A stretch of DNA of 8,198 nt, taken from NCBI GenBank assembly GCA_023388015.1, contig JAEWHB010000034.1, positions 1 to 8,198 of the forward strand, in the 5' to 3' direction. Of this stretch, positions 1-6,374 are shown one piece after another; the first letter of the stretch is position 1, and each line of letters starts with the position of its first letter. The notes beneath the pieces are model-generated. The model did not search any database. It saw only the letters and a program-made list of their open reading frames with translations, and was not told where the DNA came from. This DNA comes from Bacteroidota bacterium (GTDB lineage: Bacteria > Bacteroidota > Bacteroidia > Flavobacteriales > Weeksellaceae). The position numbers and the translations under genes were made by a program.

Positions 1-1
1 C

Positions 2-247
2 AGTGACGGCGGACATAACGGGTTGAAAGACATTCAGAATAAATTGCAGAGTCAGAATTATGCGAGATTGCGTTTTGGGGTGGGTAATGAATTTGAGCAG
101 GGTCGGCAGGTAGATTATGTATTGGGCATATGGAGTGAAGAAGAAGTGGAAAAGCTGCCGGAAAGGTTAAATTTTGTGGCCGATGCGGTTTTAAGTTTTA
201 TCTTTAGTGGATTGAATAATACGATGAATAATTTTAATGGGAAATAA
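2..247 (+). CDS. pth: Peptidyl-tRNA hydrolase, C-terminal part (5' end outside window)
   Basis: Peptidyl-tRNA hydrolase cleaves the ester bond of peptidyl-tRNAs that drop off ribosomes, recycling tRNA in the cytoplasm. The reading frame is open from base 2 and gives 81 residues before TAA. It begins with SDGGHNGLKDI, the family's conserved GGHNGL segment, whose Asn contacts the substrate in the E. coli enzyme. The following RLRFGVG and VDYVLGIWSEEE blocks are also typical of the Pth C-terminal half. The catalytic His and Asp lie in the N-terminal half, which is beyond the left edge, so activity cannot be judged here. A TTG at position 23 is in frame but lies inside the conserved motif and is not the start. 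No clear hairpin terminator follows the stop codon. The family assignment is confident. Confidence 0.95.
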   Translation, partial: SDGGHNGLKDIQNKLQSQNYARLRFGVGNEFEQGRQVDYVLGIWSEEEVEKLPERLNFVADAVLSFIFSGLNNTMNNFNGK

Positions 248-286
248 TTCTTAGAGAAAAGAAAATAGAAGATGTAGGACAGAAAA

Positions 287-368
287 AAGTCTTAATACTC
301 TGCATCAGTAGTCCGCCGGGGCGGATAACACTTACGTCTTAATACTTGATACTTCTGTCTTAATACTT
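287..368. repeat. Degenerate 7-bp-period intergenic repeat
   Basis: From 327 to 368 six consecutive 7-bp units stay in phase and every one ends in CTT. The core unit is AATACTT (341 and 362), with the variant GATACTT at 348 and units ending GTCTT at 334 and 355. Two further units in the same style occupy 287-300. As a result the 11-mer GTCTTAATACT occurs exactly three times, at 289, 336 and 357. The region lies between pth and the lipoprotein gene and holds no ORF. The function is unknown. It could be a decayed short tandem repeat or a binding array. Confidence 0.7.
311..326. other. GC-rich intergenic palindrome
   Basis: TCCGCC (312-317) and GGCGGA (320-325) form a perfect 6-bp inverted repeat around GG, and a G-T pair could extend it by one. 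It is strikingly GC-rich for an AT-rich intergenic region and sits directly between the two blocks of heptamer repeats. As RNA it would fold as a 5-bp stem with a 4-nt loop, which is short, and no T-run follows, so it is unlikely to be an intrinsic terminator. It could be a protein-binding site or part of a repeat element. Confidence 0.4.
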
Positions 369-411
369 TTTAGATTATACAATCAAATAACTATACAAAA
401 ATTAAAAGTTT

Positions 412-777
412 ATGAAATCTCTTTTTTTAATGATAGCTTCTTTTTTGGTTTTGGCTTCTTGTCAGCCGAAAAATGAAACGAGCGAAATCAGTTCGGTAAA
501 TGATGTTTCGAAAATCGATTTTACGGATGAAAACGTTGTTTTACTGGATGTGAGGACGCCGGAAGAATTCCACGAAGGGAACATTCCGAATGCGGTGAAT
601 ATTGATTTCAATTCGGAGGAATTTGATTCTTTGATTCAGGATTTGGATCGGGACAAGACTTATTATGTGTATTGTCATTCGGGCGGCAGAAGTGCTAAAG
701 CCTGTACTAAACTTCAGGAAGCCGGATTTAAAAATGTGGTGAATTTAAAGGACGGTTATTCGGGTTATAAAAAGTAA
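412..777 (+). CDS. Rhodanese-like domain lipoprotein
   Basis: This is a small 121-aa lipoprotein carrying a single rhodanese domain. The N-terminus has a hydrophobic signal and the lipobox LASC, so Cys17 should be lipidated and the protein anchored to a membrane facing the periplasm, or on the cell surface. The rhodanese domain spans about residues 33-120. It contains LDVRTPEEF (45-53), HEGNIPNAVNI (54-64) and the active-site loop CHSGGRS (88-94) with the catalytic Cys88 present. The family transfers sulfane sulfur through a cysteine persulfide, or serves in sulfur sensing and redox roles; the actual substrate is unknown. The ATG at 412 is preceded by an A-rich leader without a Shine-Dalgarno motif. 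The DUF3820 gene follows 18 nt after the stop and may be cotranscribed. The family call is confident and the physiological role is open. Confidence 0.9.
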   Translation: MKSLFLMIASFLVLASCQPKNETSEISSVNDVSKIDFTDENVVLLDVRTPEEFHEGNIPNAVNIDFNSEEFDSLIQDLDRDKTYYVYCHSGGRSAKACTKLQEAGFKNVVNLKDGYSGYKK

Positions 778-795
778 TTGGGCAGAGCAAAGTAT

Positions 796-1017
796 ATGGA
801 AGCCAATCCGCAAATACTGAAAGAACTGGTTACGCAGGAAATGCCGTTTGGAAAATACAAAGGCAGGAAATTATGCGATTTACCGGTTTTTTATTTGGAA
901 TGGTTTGCTTCGAAAGGTTTTCCGCAAGGGAAATTGGGAATGCAACTGGCCACTGTTTATGAAATCAAAACCAATGGATTGGAAGAGATTTTGGAGGGAT
1001 TGAAGCGATTGAAGTAA
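796..1017 (+). CDS. DUF3820 family protein
   Basis: This 73-residue protein matches the DUF3820 family, whose database name is 'putative quorum-sensing-regulated virulence factor'. The hallmark is the block MPFGKYKGRKLCDLP, followed by YLEWFASKGFP and GKLG, then a short helical tail (NGLEEILEGLKRL). It has no signal peptide or membrane segment, so it is probably cytoplasmic. I chose the ATG at 796. The frame stays open back to a TTG at 778, directly after the lipoprotein stop, but the ATG gives the compact length usual for the family. It lies 18 nt after the rhodanese lipoprotein gene in the same direction and may share its transcript. The biochemical function is not established, and the virulence label should not be transferred to this organism. 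Confidence 0.85.
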   Translation: MEANPQILKELVTQEMPFGKYKGRKLCDLPVFYLEWFASKGFPQGKLGMQLATVYEIKTNGLEEILEGLKRLK

Positions 1018-1029
1018 TTTTTATATTTT
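1000..1029 (+). promoter_or_regulatory. Candidate Bacteroidota promoter for the LRR-like T9SS gene
   Basis: TTG at 1000-1002 is followed by exactly 19 nt and then TATATTTT at 1022-1029. The latter matches the Bacteroidota -7 consensus TAnnTTTG in all but the last base. The -33 element lies inside the last codons of the DUF3820 gene. Transcription would begin about 10 nt before the ATG at 1047, giving a very short leader. The spacing is right, but one mismatch in an AT-rich stretch leaves room for chance. Confidence 0.45.
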
Positions 1030-1046
1030 AGCCGAAAATTATCCCT

Positions 1047-2210
1047 ATGAGACTTAATTTATTCTTTTTAACCCTTTTATTTTCTTTTACATTTTCTAAA
1101 TCAAATGCGCAATGTCCTGAAGGAGACGTTCAGCTACTGTCTCAAGCTGATGTAGATAATTTTGTTTCCACATACCCCAATTGTACCAATATATCAGGAA
1201 TTCTAACATTTGGAGAATTTAATTCTGGTTTCAATGACATATCTGATATCTCCGGATTAAATAATATGACTACAGTAGATGGGGAACTTAGAATATTTGG
1301 AACCCAATTAACTAACCTAAATGGTTTAAATAATTTAATCGAAATTGGTGGGTTAAACATATTAGATAACAATCAATTAATAGCTTTAAGTGAATTGGGG
1401 AACATTTCAGAATTAAATAATGGACAATTACAAATTGCTTTCAATTACAATTTACAGTCTTTGGAAGGCTTGGACAATATACAATCCATTAGTGGAAGAT
1501 TGTACTTTGGTAAAAATGATAGTTTGTATTCATTCTCAAATTTAAGTAGTTTAAATTCGGTTGGAGAATTAGTCTTTATTGCAGGCACTAATGTGACCAC
1601 ATTAGGAGGATTGGAAAATCTGCAATACATAGGTTCTCGAATAATCATTGGAGACAACCAAAACCTTGAAAATATTACTTCACTAAATTCCGTAAATTAT
1701 GTAGGCGGCAATGTATATATTAGCGAAAACCCTCAACTAACCTCATTGGAAGGAATCCAGAACATGGTAATTTCTACTGAAGGAGAAACTATCGGATTAA
1801 TATTCAATGATAATCCTAATTTATCAACTTGCAACTTCCCAAATATTTGTGAATATTTAAGCTGGAATTCTACAGAATACCCACGTGAAATTTCAGGAAA
1901 CACCGGAAATTGTACAGATGAGCAAGCCGTTTTGGCAGCTTGTGGTTTAGGTATATCAGATGTAGAAAATAATACGACAAACTGGAATGTTGCTTATCAG
2001 AAAAACAAAGGGTCTTTTTTAATTCAATCGAACGGATTTCAATTAGCTGAAATAGAAGTGTATGATTTGACCGGAAAATTAATTAAAAGCGTTCAAAATC
2101 TTAATTCAAACCAAGAGGAATTAAGGGTTTTCACTCCTGAAAATGTATTGATAATAAAAGTCAAATCAAAGGAAGGAAAAGTATTGGCCAAGAAAGTTTT
2201 GATGAAATAA
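1047..2210 (+). CDS. Secreted leucine-rich-repeat-like protein with T9SS-type C-terminal domain
   Basis: The 387-aa product starts with a Sec signal peptide, probably cleaved after SNA (residue 21). Residues about 48-262 are irregular leucine-rich repeats of roughly 22-25 residues, with recurring patterns such as LNGLNNLIEIGG, LEGLDNIQSISG, LGGLENLQYIG and LTSLEGIQNM, each followed by a beta-strand and an N-rich turn. This resembles receptor L-domain or LRR-type solenoids common in Flavobacteriia secreted proteins. Cysteines at 23/46 and 262/268/289/299 flank the solenoid and could form capping disulfides. Residues about 303-387 resemble a type A T9SS sorting domain (LAEIEVYDLTGKLIKSV, ending KKVLMK), but the usual VYPNP segment is absent. 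The protein is probably exported by Sec and then T9SS to the surface or medium. No catalytic domain is recognisable; binding or adhesion is an inference. Confidence 0.8.
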   Translation: MRLNLFFLTLLFSFTFSKSNAQCPEGDVQLLSQADVDNFVSTYPNCTNISGILTFGEFNSGFNDISDISGLNNMTTVDGELRIFGTQLTNLNGLNNLIEIGGLNILDNNQLIALSELGNISELNNGQLQIAFNYNLQSLEGLDNIQSISGRLYFGKNDSLYSFSNLSSLNSVGELVFIAGTNVTTLGGLENLQYIGSRIIIGDNQNLENITSLNSVNYVGGNVYISENPQLTSLEGIQNMVISTEGETIGLIFNDNPNLSTCNFPNICEYLSWNSTEYPREISGNTGNCTDEQAVLAACGLGISDVENNTTNWNVAYQKNKGSFLIQSNGFQLAEIEVYDLTGKLIKSVQNLNSNQEELRVFTPENVLIIKVKSKEGKVLAKKVLMK

Positions 2211-2238
2211 AAAAAGCACCGGAAGCTTAACTTCCGGT
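2209..2238 (-). terminator. Hairpin terminator between convergent genes
   Basis: ACCGGAAG (2218-2225) and CTTCCGGT (2231-2238) form a perfect 8-bp stem with a 5-nt loop. On the - strand the stem is followed, after GTGC-type bases, by a run of seven T (the A-run at 2209-2215 on +), which is a good intrinsic terminator for the T9SS gene ending at 2262. On the + strand the hairpin lies 8 nt after the stop of the LRR-like gene but only a weak T-stretch follows, so termination in that direction may be less efficient. Confidence 0.8.
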
Positions 2239-2261
2239 ACAAGTTTCTGAACAAATCGAAT

Positions 2262-3875
2262 TTACTTGAGAATTATTTTTTTTGTGAGAGAGGCTCCCTT
2301 TTCCGGGGAAATTCTGATGAGGTAAACTCCTTGGTTCAGGTCAGAAAGATTGAGTTTTCCGGTTGATTGTTCTTGTCGCAGTAATTTTCCTGCTAAATTG
2401 TATATTTCAATTTTATGAATTTTCTGGGTAGATTCTATATTCAAAATTCCTGTTGTGGGATTTGGATAAACTGAAACTTCATTTGCATTTAAATCATTTA
2501 CACCTACTGTTTCGTCCTCTACAATGATGTTTTGTGCATAGGCTCTTGAGGTTCCTTCGCGTGGTTCTGTCCATACTGCAATGCTTTGTCCGTCAATATT
2601 TCGAGTGAAATCATAACGTCCTTTGTTGCCCGGACTTGTGGCGATCATTTTATATTCTTCATCCCATACAAATTCTGCGTTTTCGTCCAGAAGAACCACT
2701 CCCAACTGGATGGAATTCACACCATCGCTGATGCCGTTTGAGAACAAAAACAAAGGTTTATCGTTTACCAGCTGAAGTTCTCCCACCGCTACCCAATTGT
2801 CTGCATTGACCGGAAAAATATTTTTTCCTGCGTCGCCCAACATCGGCTCACCGGTTTCTTTATTGAACTTCTGAATGGATTGTCCGTAAAGGGATTGATT
2901 GCTATTGGTCAAATTGGCTGCTGCCCAAATATGCCCGCTGCCTTCTTCCATTGCAATTGAGGTTGTCATTTCATAGAAATTATCGTCGGTGCTGAAAGCT
3001 GCGCCATCGATTCCCCATGGCAAAGTACCGTCAGGATTGATTCGCTGTAAAAACGAATCAAAACGGTTTCCGGTGGAACCATGATAACCCAAATATGTCA
3101 CATCACCATCTTGTAAAACGGGATAGCGACGGTTGCTCATGGTAGTTTGGCTTGAGATCTGAATTGGATTTGCCCAAACCGCGGCACCATTTCCATCAAA
3201 TCTTTGCGCCCATAAAAAAGAATTCACGCTCCAGCTTGTGCCTTTTGTATGAATTAATGCGATGAAAGATCCGTCGGAAAGTAATGCCAACTCACCAACA
3301 GAGGCAAAGGGATTAGAAGAATCCGGAGAACTAACTTCAAGTGGAGCATCCCAAACTTCATTTCCGGACGCATCATAGCGCATGAGCATTCCCACGCCTG
3401 TTCCTACCCAGCCCGCAATTGCACCGCCGTCTTCCAAAGGAAGAATTTTCATATCCCAACCTTCATCAATAGCGATTCCGCCGGTTCCAAATAATTGTTC
3501 GCCAGTGGGTGAAATTTTATTGATGTATCCTTTACTGTCATTGGTTGCCGTAAATGCGATGTAAAGATTTCCTTCGTTATCAATTGCTTCGGAACGGACA
3601 GCAGTCCATGTCCCGTTATCTGCTACATCATTGGCAAGGATTCCGTTTGAACCCCATTGTTGAACTCCATCCGCATTCAGAAGCTGAACTCGCAATTCAT
3701 AGCCGTCTGTTTCGTCCCAGAATATAACGTAAGTATTTCCATCGTTTGTGCCAATGGACTGAATGTCTGAAGTAGTACCCTCTGCTACGCTGGTATTTGT
3801 ATTATAATCATCGGTCCATTGCCCGAAATTTATTCCGGAAATCATTATTCCAAATAAGAGTGTAAATTTTTTCAT
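2262..3875 (-). CDS. T9SS type A sorted secreted protein, probable beta-propeller
   Basis: The 537-aa product has an N-terminal signal peptide (MKKFTLLFGIMISGINFG, cleavage probably before QW at 19). Seven copies of a loose motif, a hydrophobic strand followed by a D/N/T-G turn and often a Trp, recur every 46-59 residues: the turns lie near residues 70, 125, 171, 230, 283, 342 and 400. Examples are LLNADGVQQW, RYDASGNEVW, RFDGNGAAVW and RINPDGTLPW. This suggests a seven-bladed beta-propeller. Residues about 459-537 are a complete type A T9SS sorting domain, with VYPNPTTG (469-476), IEIYNLAGKLL, LNQGVYLIRI and the terminal KKIILK. The protein should be secreted through Sec and T9SS. The function is not recognised and no catalytic motif was found. 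It is transcribed towards the LRR-like gene and shares the terminator between them. The TPR-HTH regulator gene lies upstream on the same strand, 139 bp away. Confidence 0.87.
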   Translation of the reverse strand: MKKFTLLFGIMISGINFGQWTDDYNTNTSVAEGTTSDIQSIGTNDGNTYVIFWDETDGYELRVQLLNADGVQQWGSNGILANDVADNGTWTAVRSEAIDNEGNLYIAFTATNDSKGYINKISPTGEQLFGTGGIAIDEGWDMKILPLEDGGAIAGWVGTGVGMLMRYDASGNEVWDAPLEVSSPDSSNPFASVGELALLSDGSFIALIHTKGTSWSVNSFLWAQRFDGNGAAVWANPIQISSQTTMSNRRYPVLQDGDVTYLGYHGSTGNRFDSFLQRINPDGTLPWGIDGAAFSTDDNFYEMTTSIAMEEGSGHIWAAANLTNSNQSLYGQSIQKFNKETGEPMLGDAGKNIFPVNADNWVAVGELQLVNDKPLFLFSNGISDGVNSIQLGVVLLDENAEFVWDEEYKMIATSPGNKGRYDFTRNIDGQSIAVWTEPREGTSRAYAQNIIVEDETVGVNDLNANEVSVYPNPTTGILNIESTQKIHKIEIYNLAGKLLRQEQSTGKLNLSDLNQGVYLIRISPEKGASLTKKIILK

Positions 3876-3943
3876 GTGTTTTAAAAGCTTTCCTCAAATG
3901 TCTGATTAGAATACTAGCCTTCAAAATTTTAATATGTTATTCC

Positions 3944-3984
3944 ACCACTCTTACCCTTCATTTATACCACTCATTTACCACTCA
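3944..3984. repeat. ACCACTC motif repeated at helical spacing
   Basis: The heptamer ACCACTC occurs at 3944, 3966 and 3977, that is, at intervals of 22 and 11 bp, and the last two copies extend to the 9-mer TACCACTCA. On the minus strand it reads GAGTGGT and lies about 70-110 bp upstream of the T9SS propeller gene start, just downstream of the TPR-HTH regulator gene. Spacing in multiples of 11 bp places the copies on nearly the same DNA face, which would suit an operator, but it may also be a decayed repeat. The rest of this 139-bp gap is AT-rich and shows no convincing TAnnTTTG promoter. Confidence 0.5.
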
Positions 3985-4014
3985 CATAATTATAAAAAAT
4001 TAAATTTCAGTAAG

Positions 4015-5637
4015 TTATAATTCTGACAAATATTTATTTAAATCGATTTTGAGATTGGTTAATCCAAGCTTTTTTCTCAATCTCGTTCGAATGTTTTCCA
4101 CAGATTTAACCGAGGTTTTGGTGAGATTTGCAATTTCCTTGGTTGAAAGGTTAAGTTTGATGAGCGCACAAATGCGTTTGTCGTGAGAGTTTAAATTGGG
4201 GTGAAGTTCATCGAGTTTTTCATAAAAAGATTCGTGAACGTTGGAAAACCTTAGTTCAAATTCTTCCCAATTATTTTGCAAAGTATTGGACTTTATTTTA
4301 TTAACTAACTGATTTAGTGAGTGTTTGGTTTCTGATTGAGTGGTTTTGGACTGGATTTCTTTTAAATCTTTCTGTACGAGATTGATGAGTTCATCATGTT
4401 CTGTTTGACGAATTGTTTTGGACGCGAGTTCTTTATTTTTCAATTCGATTTCTAGTTTTAACTCCTTTTCGCGTGATTCTTTGAGTTGATTGGCGAGTTT
4501 TTCCTTTTCCAAACGGTTTCGATAACGAATCATGAACAGTGAAAGTGCGAGCAAGAGGATGGTCAGTCCGCCGATAGCTAGAAGTAAATTCATTCGTTTG
4601 CGACTTTCATCAATCTCCAACTGCTGTTCCCTGATTTTGTAATCATATTCGATTTTCAGTTTTTCGACATTTACGGCTTTTTCTTCTATGTTGAGGTTTT
4701 CCCTTACTTCGTCATACAAATTGAAATATTCAGCCGATTTTTTAAAGTCTTGCTTATGGAAATGAGCTTTGGAAAGTACACGTAGAATTTGTGCATAAAT
4801 GAAATTATTTTTGGAAAGCGATGTGCGTTCAGCTATTTCTGCAAACTCAATTGCTTTTTCGTATTTTTCAGTTGCAAGGTAAAATTTAGATCTTTCGGTA
4901 TTGACCCACGTAATAATACCGGGATTTATCGAGTCATTTAAAATTTCAGAAGCTTCAACGAAATTTTTTTCCGCAAGTTCATCCTGATCAAGTGCCGCAT
5001 AACAACGTGCAATATTGGTTTTCAAATGAATTTTCACATTCGAGTCAGGATCTTTTTCGATAAATTTCAATCCTTGTTGAAGAAAATACAGGGATGAATC
5101 CGGCTTTTCAATTGAGAGGTAGGCGAGCCCGATGTTGTTATAGGTTTTTCCTACCAAATCGTATTTTTCTTCTTTTTTATAATGTGGCAAAATTCCTTTG
5201 AAATAATCCAATGCTTTTTCTGGATTATTGAGTCTCGCATTGATGATTCCCAGTTTGTTTTCCAATTCAAATCGCTTCAGCCCCTTGGAGTCTTTGTAGA
5301 AATCATATTCCTTGAGCAGATAATCCAGCGCCAAGTCGAGCGCGTCCATATCGGTATAAATTTCCACGGCTCTTTCATAAAATTCTTTCCAAGTTTTTTC
5401 GGAATTGATTTTTTGGGCTTCAGTCAAGGCAAGATTGACGTAATAAGTTGTACGGGATTTATCTTGAAACTTCAACTCCGAAGCAATTTTCAGGTTCAAA
5501 TCCATGATTCTTTCCCGATTGGTTTCGCCCGCAAGACTATCGAGAAGTGAGTTTACATTGTCTTGTGCATTCACCTTTGAGGTGAAGGTTATTACAAGAA
5601 TGAAAAGATATAAAAAGCGTAGATAAAGAGTTTTCAA
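4015..5637 (-). CDS. Membrane-anchored TPR regulator with C-terminal LuxR-type HTH
   Basis: This 540-aa protein is built as signal peptide (1-24, cleaved at VNA|Q), a long helical region with at least five tetratricopeptide repeats (about 122-311; for example KTYNNIGLAYLSIEKPDSSLYFLQQGL at 164-190), one transmembrane helix (about 350-370), a charged coiled coil (about 372-430), and a C-terminal winged/LuxR-type helix-turn-helix (about 475-540, with LNLSTKEIANLTKTSVKSVEN and RTRLRKKLGL). The TPRs should lie in the periplasm and the DNA-binding end in the cytoplasm. No histidine-kinase or receiver domain is seen, so it looks like a one-component sensor-regulator, an architecture recurrent in Bacteroidota. 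The start is TTG: an in-frame TGA lies three codons upstream, and the next internal Met (45) would remove the signal peptide. It follows nadD by 37 nt and may be cotranscribed with it. Ligand and targets are unknown. Confidence 0.88.
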   Translation of the reverse strand: MKTLYLRFLYLFILVITFTSKVNAQDNVNSLLDSLAGETNRERIMDLNLKIASELKFQDKSRTTYYVNLALTEAQKINSEKTWKEFYERAVEIYTDMDALDLALDYLLKEYDFYKDSKGLKRFELENKLGIINARLNNPEKALDYFKGILPHYKKEEKYDLVGKTYNNIGLAYLSIEKPDSSLYFLQQGLKFIEKDPDSNVKIHLKTNIARCYAALDQDELAEKNFVEASEILNDSINPGIITWVNTERSKFYLATEKYEKAIEFAEIAERTSLSKNNFIYAQILRVLSKAHFHKQDFKKSAEYFNLYDEVRENLNIEEKAVNVEKLKIEYDYKIREQQLEIDESRKRMNLLLAIGGLTILLLALSLFMIRYRNRLEKEKLANQLKESREKELKLEIELKNKELASKTIRQTEHDELINLVQKDLKEIQSKTTQSETKHSLNQLVNKIKSNTLQNNWEEFELRFSNVHESFYEKLDELHPNLNSHDKRICALIKLNLSTKEIANLTKTSVKSVENIRTRLRKKLGLTNLKIDLNKYLSEL

Positions 5638-5674
5638 ATCAAAATGTCAAATTTTCGAAGTTTAAATATAGGAT

Positions 5675-6247
5675 TTATTTGTACATCGAACTTCCATCCA
5701 AGTATTCCCAAACCTTTTCGGGGAGGAGTGGACGGATGTTTTTATTTTCTTTGATGGCATTTCGGATGAAAGTGGAAGAAATCTCCATAATCGGTGCATC
5801 GACGAATTGAAATTTCGGATGTTTCAACCATTCGCCCGGCGCGGAACCAATTCGCGGATAGACATAAACCGAATAATTTTTCAAAATCTGCTCATGATTT
5901 TTCCATTTGTGAAATCCTTTCAGATTGTCCATCCCCATAATCAGACAGAAATTATGTTCGGGATATTTTTCTTTCAAAACCGCCAGCGTATCGATGGTAT
6001 AAGAAGGTTGGGACAACCCAAATTCGATCTTGGAAGCTTGTAGATGCGGATAATCTTCTATCGCCAAATTAACCAAATGCAAACGGTCGTAATCGTTTGC
6101 CAAAGTAGATTTTTCCTTGAACGGATTATGCGGCGAAACCACAAACCAAACCTGGTCCAAATCTGAATATTGATGAATGTGATTGGCAATGACCAAATGT
6201 CCGATGTGAATGGGATTGAACGACCCGAAATATAAACCGATTTTCAT
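5675..6247 (-). CDS. nadD: Nicotinate-nucleotide adenylyltransferase
   Basis: NadD joins nicotinate mononucleotide and ATP to form deamido-NAD, the penultimate step of NAD synthesis, in the cytoplasm. The 190-aa length fits the family. The N-terminus has the nucleotidyltransferase signature GSFNPIHIGH (8-17), with the HxGH histidines at 14 and 17. Further family blocks are SPHNPFK (38-44), PSYTIDT (81-87), the MGMDNLKGFHKW segment (104-115) and the C-terminal ISSTFIR (156-162), which binds the ATP phosphates. All key motifs are intact. The ATG is the first start in the conserved frame. The TPR-HTH regulator gene lies 37 nt downstream on the same strand. The upstream gap of 155 bp contains a candidate promoter and heptamer repeats. 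The assignment is firm. Confidence 0.96.
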   Translation of the reverse strand: MKIGLYFGSFNPIHIGHLVIANHIHQYSDLDQVWFVVSPHNPFKEKSTLANDYDRLHLVNLAIEDYPHLQASKIEFGLSQPSYTIDTLAVLKEKYPEHNFCLIMGMDNLKGFHKWKNHEQILKNYSVYVYPRIGSAPGEWLKHPKFQFVDAPIMEISSTFIRNAIKENKNIRPLLPEKVWEYLDGSSMYK

Positions 6248-6252
6248 GTTGC

Positions 6253-6280
6253 GAAATTTGAAGTTAGAAATGCGAAGTTC
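6253..6280. repeat. Heptamer repeat next to the nadD start
   Basis: Four consecutive 7-bp units, each starting with GAA, run in phase from 6253: GAAATTT, then GAAGTTA at 6260, a degenerate third unit at 6267, and GAAGTTC at 6274. The array would fall in the 5' untranslated leader of nadD if the candidate promoter at 6343-6374 is used. The 12-mer GAAGTTAGAAAT recurs exactly at 6359-6370. The function is unknown. Confidence 0.6.
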
Positions 6281-6342
6281 GCTTTTCAGATTTTTTAAAA
6301 TTGTCTCTAAATATCACTAGGATTTTTAAGATTTTCATAAGA

Positions 6343-6374
6343 CAAAGGTAAAAATATAGAAGTTAGAAATTAAA
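6343..6374 (-). promoter_or_regulatory. Candidate promoter for nadD
   Basis: On the minus strand TACCTTTG (6350 down to 6343) is a perfect match to the Bacteroidota -7 element TAnnTTTG. The expected upstream element is poor: only TTTA at about 6374-6371, 20 nt away, instead of TTTG/TTG. Transcription would start around 6335 and give a leader of nearly 90 nt for nadD and perhaps the downstream regulator gene. Confidence 0.4.

Noticed and set aside
327..368. Heptamer array considered as a CRISPR remnant
   Set aside because: The unit is 7 bp with no spacers, far too short for CRISPR repeats, and no cas genes are present.
346..371. Possible promoter for the lipoprotein gene (TTG at 346, TACTTTTT at 364)
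   Set aside because: The spacing is only 15 nt and the -7 element is imperfect; both parts belong to the heptamer repeat.
1142..1657. Two minus-strand frames of 76 and 70 codons inside the LRR-like gene, and one + frame at 3382-3564 inside the propeller gene
   Set aside because: These are short, overlap well-supported genes entirely, and have no recognisable domain.
5182..5550. A 122-codon + strand frame opposite the TPR regulator
   Set aside because: The minus-strand frame encodes clear TPRs; the + frame shows no motif or start signal.
5807..6043. A 78-codon + strand frame opposite nadD
   Set aside because: It is a shadow of the conserved NadD coding sequence.
6272..6296. Small inverted repeat GCGAA-G-TTCGC followed by T-rich DNA
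   Set aside because: A 5-bp stem with a 1-nt centre cannot make a stable terminator hairpin, and it is explained by the heptamer units.
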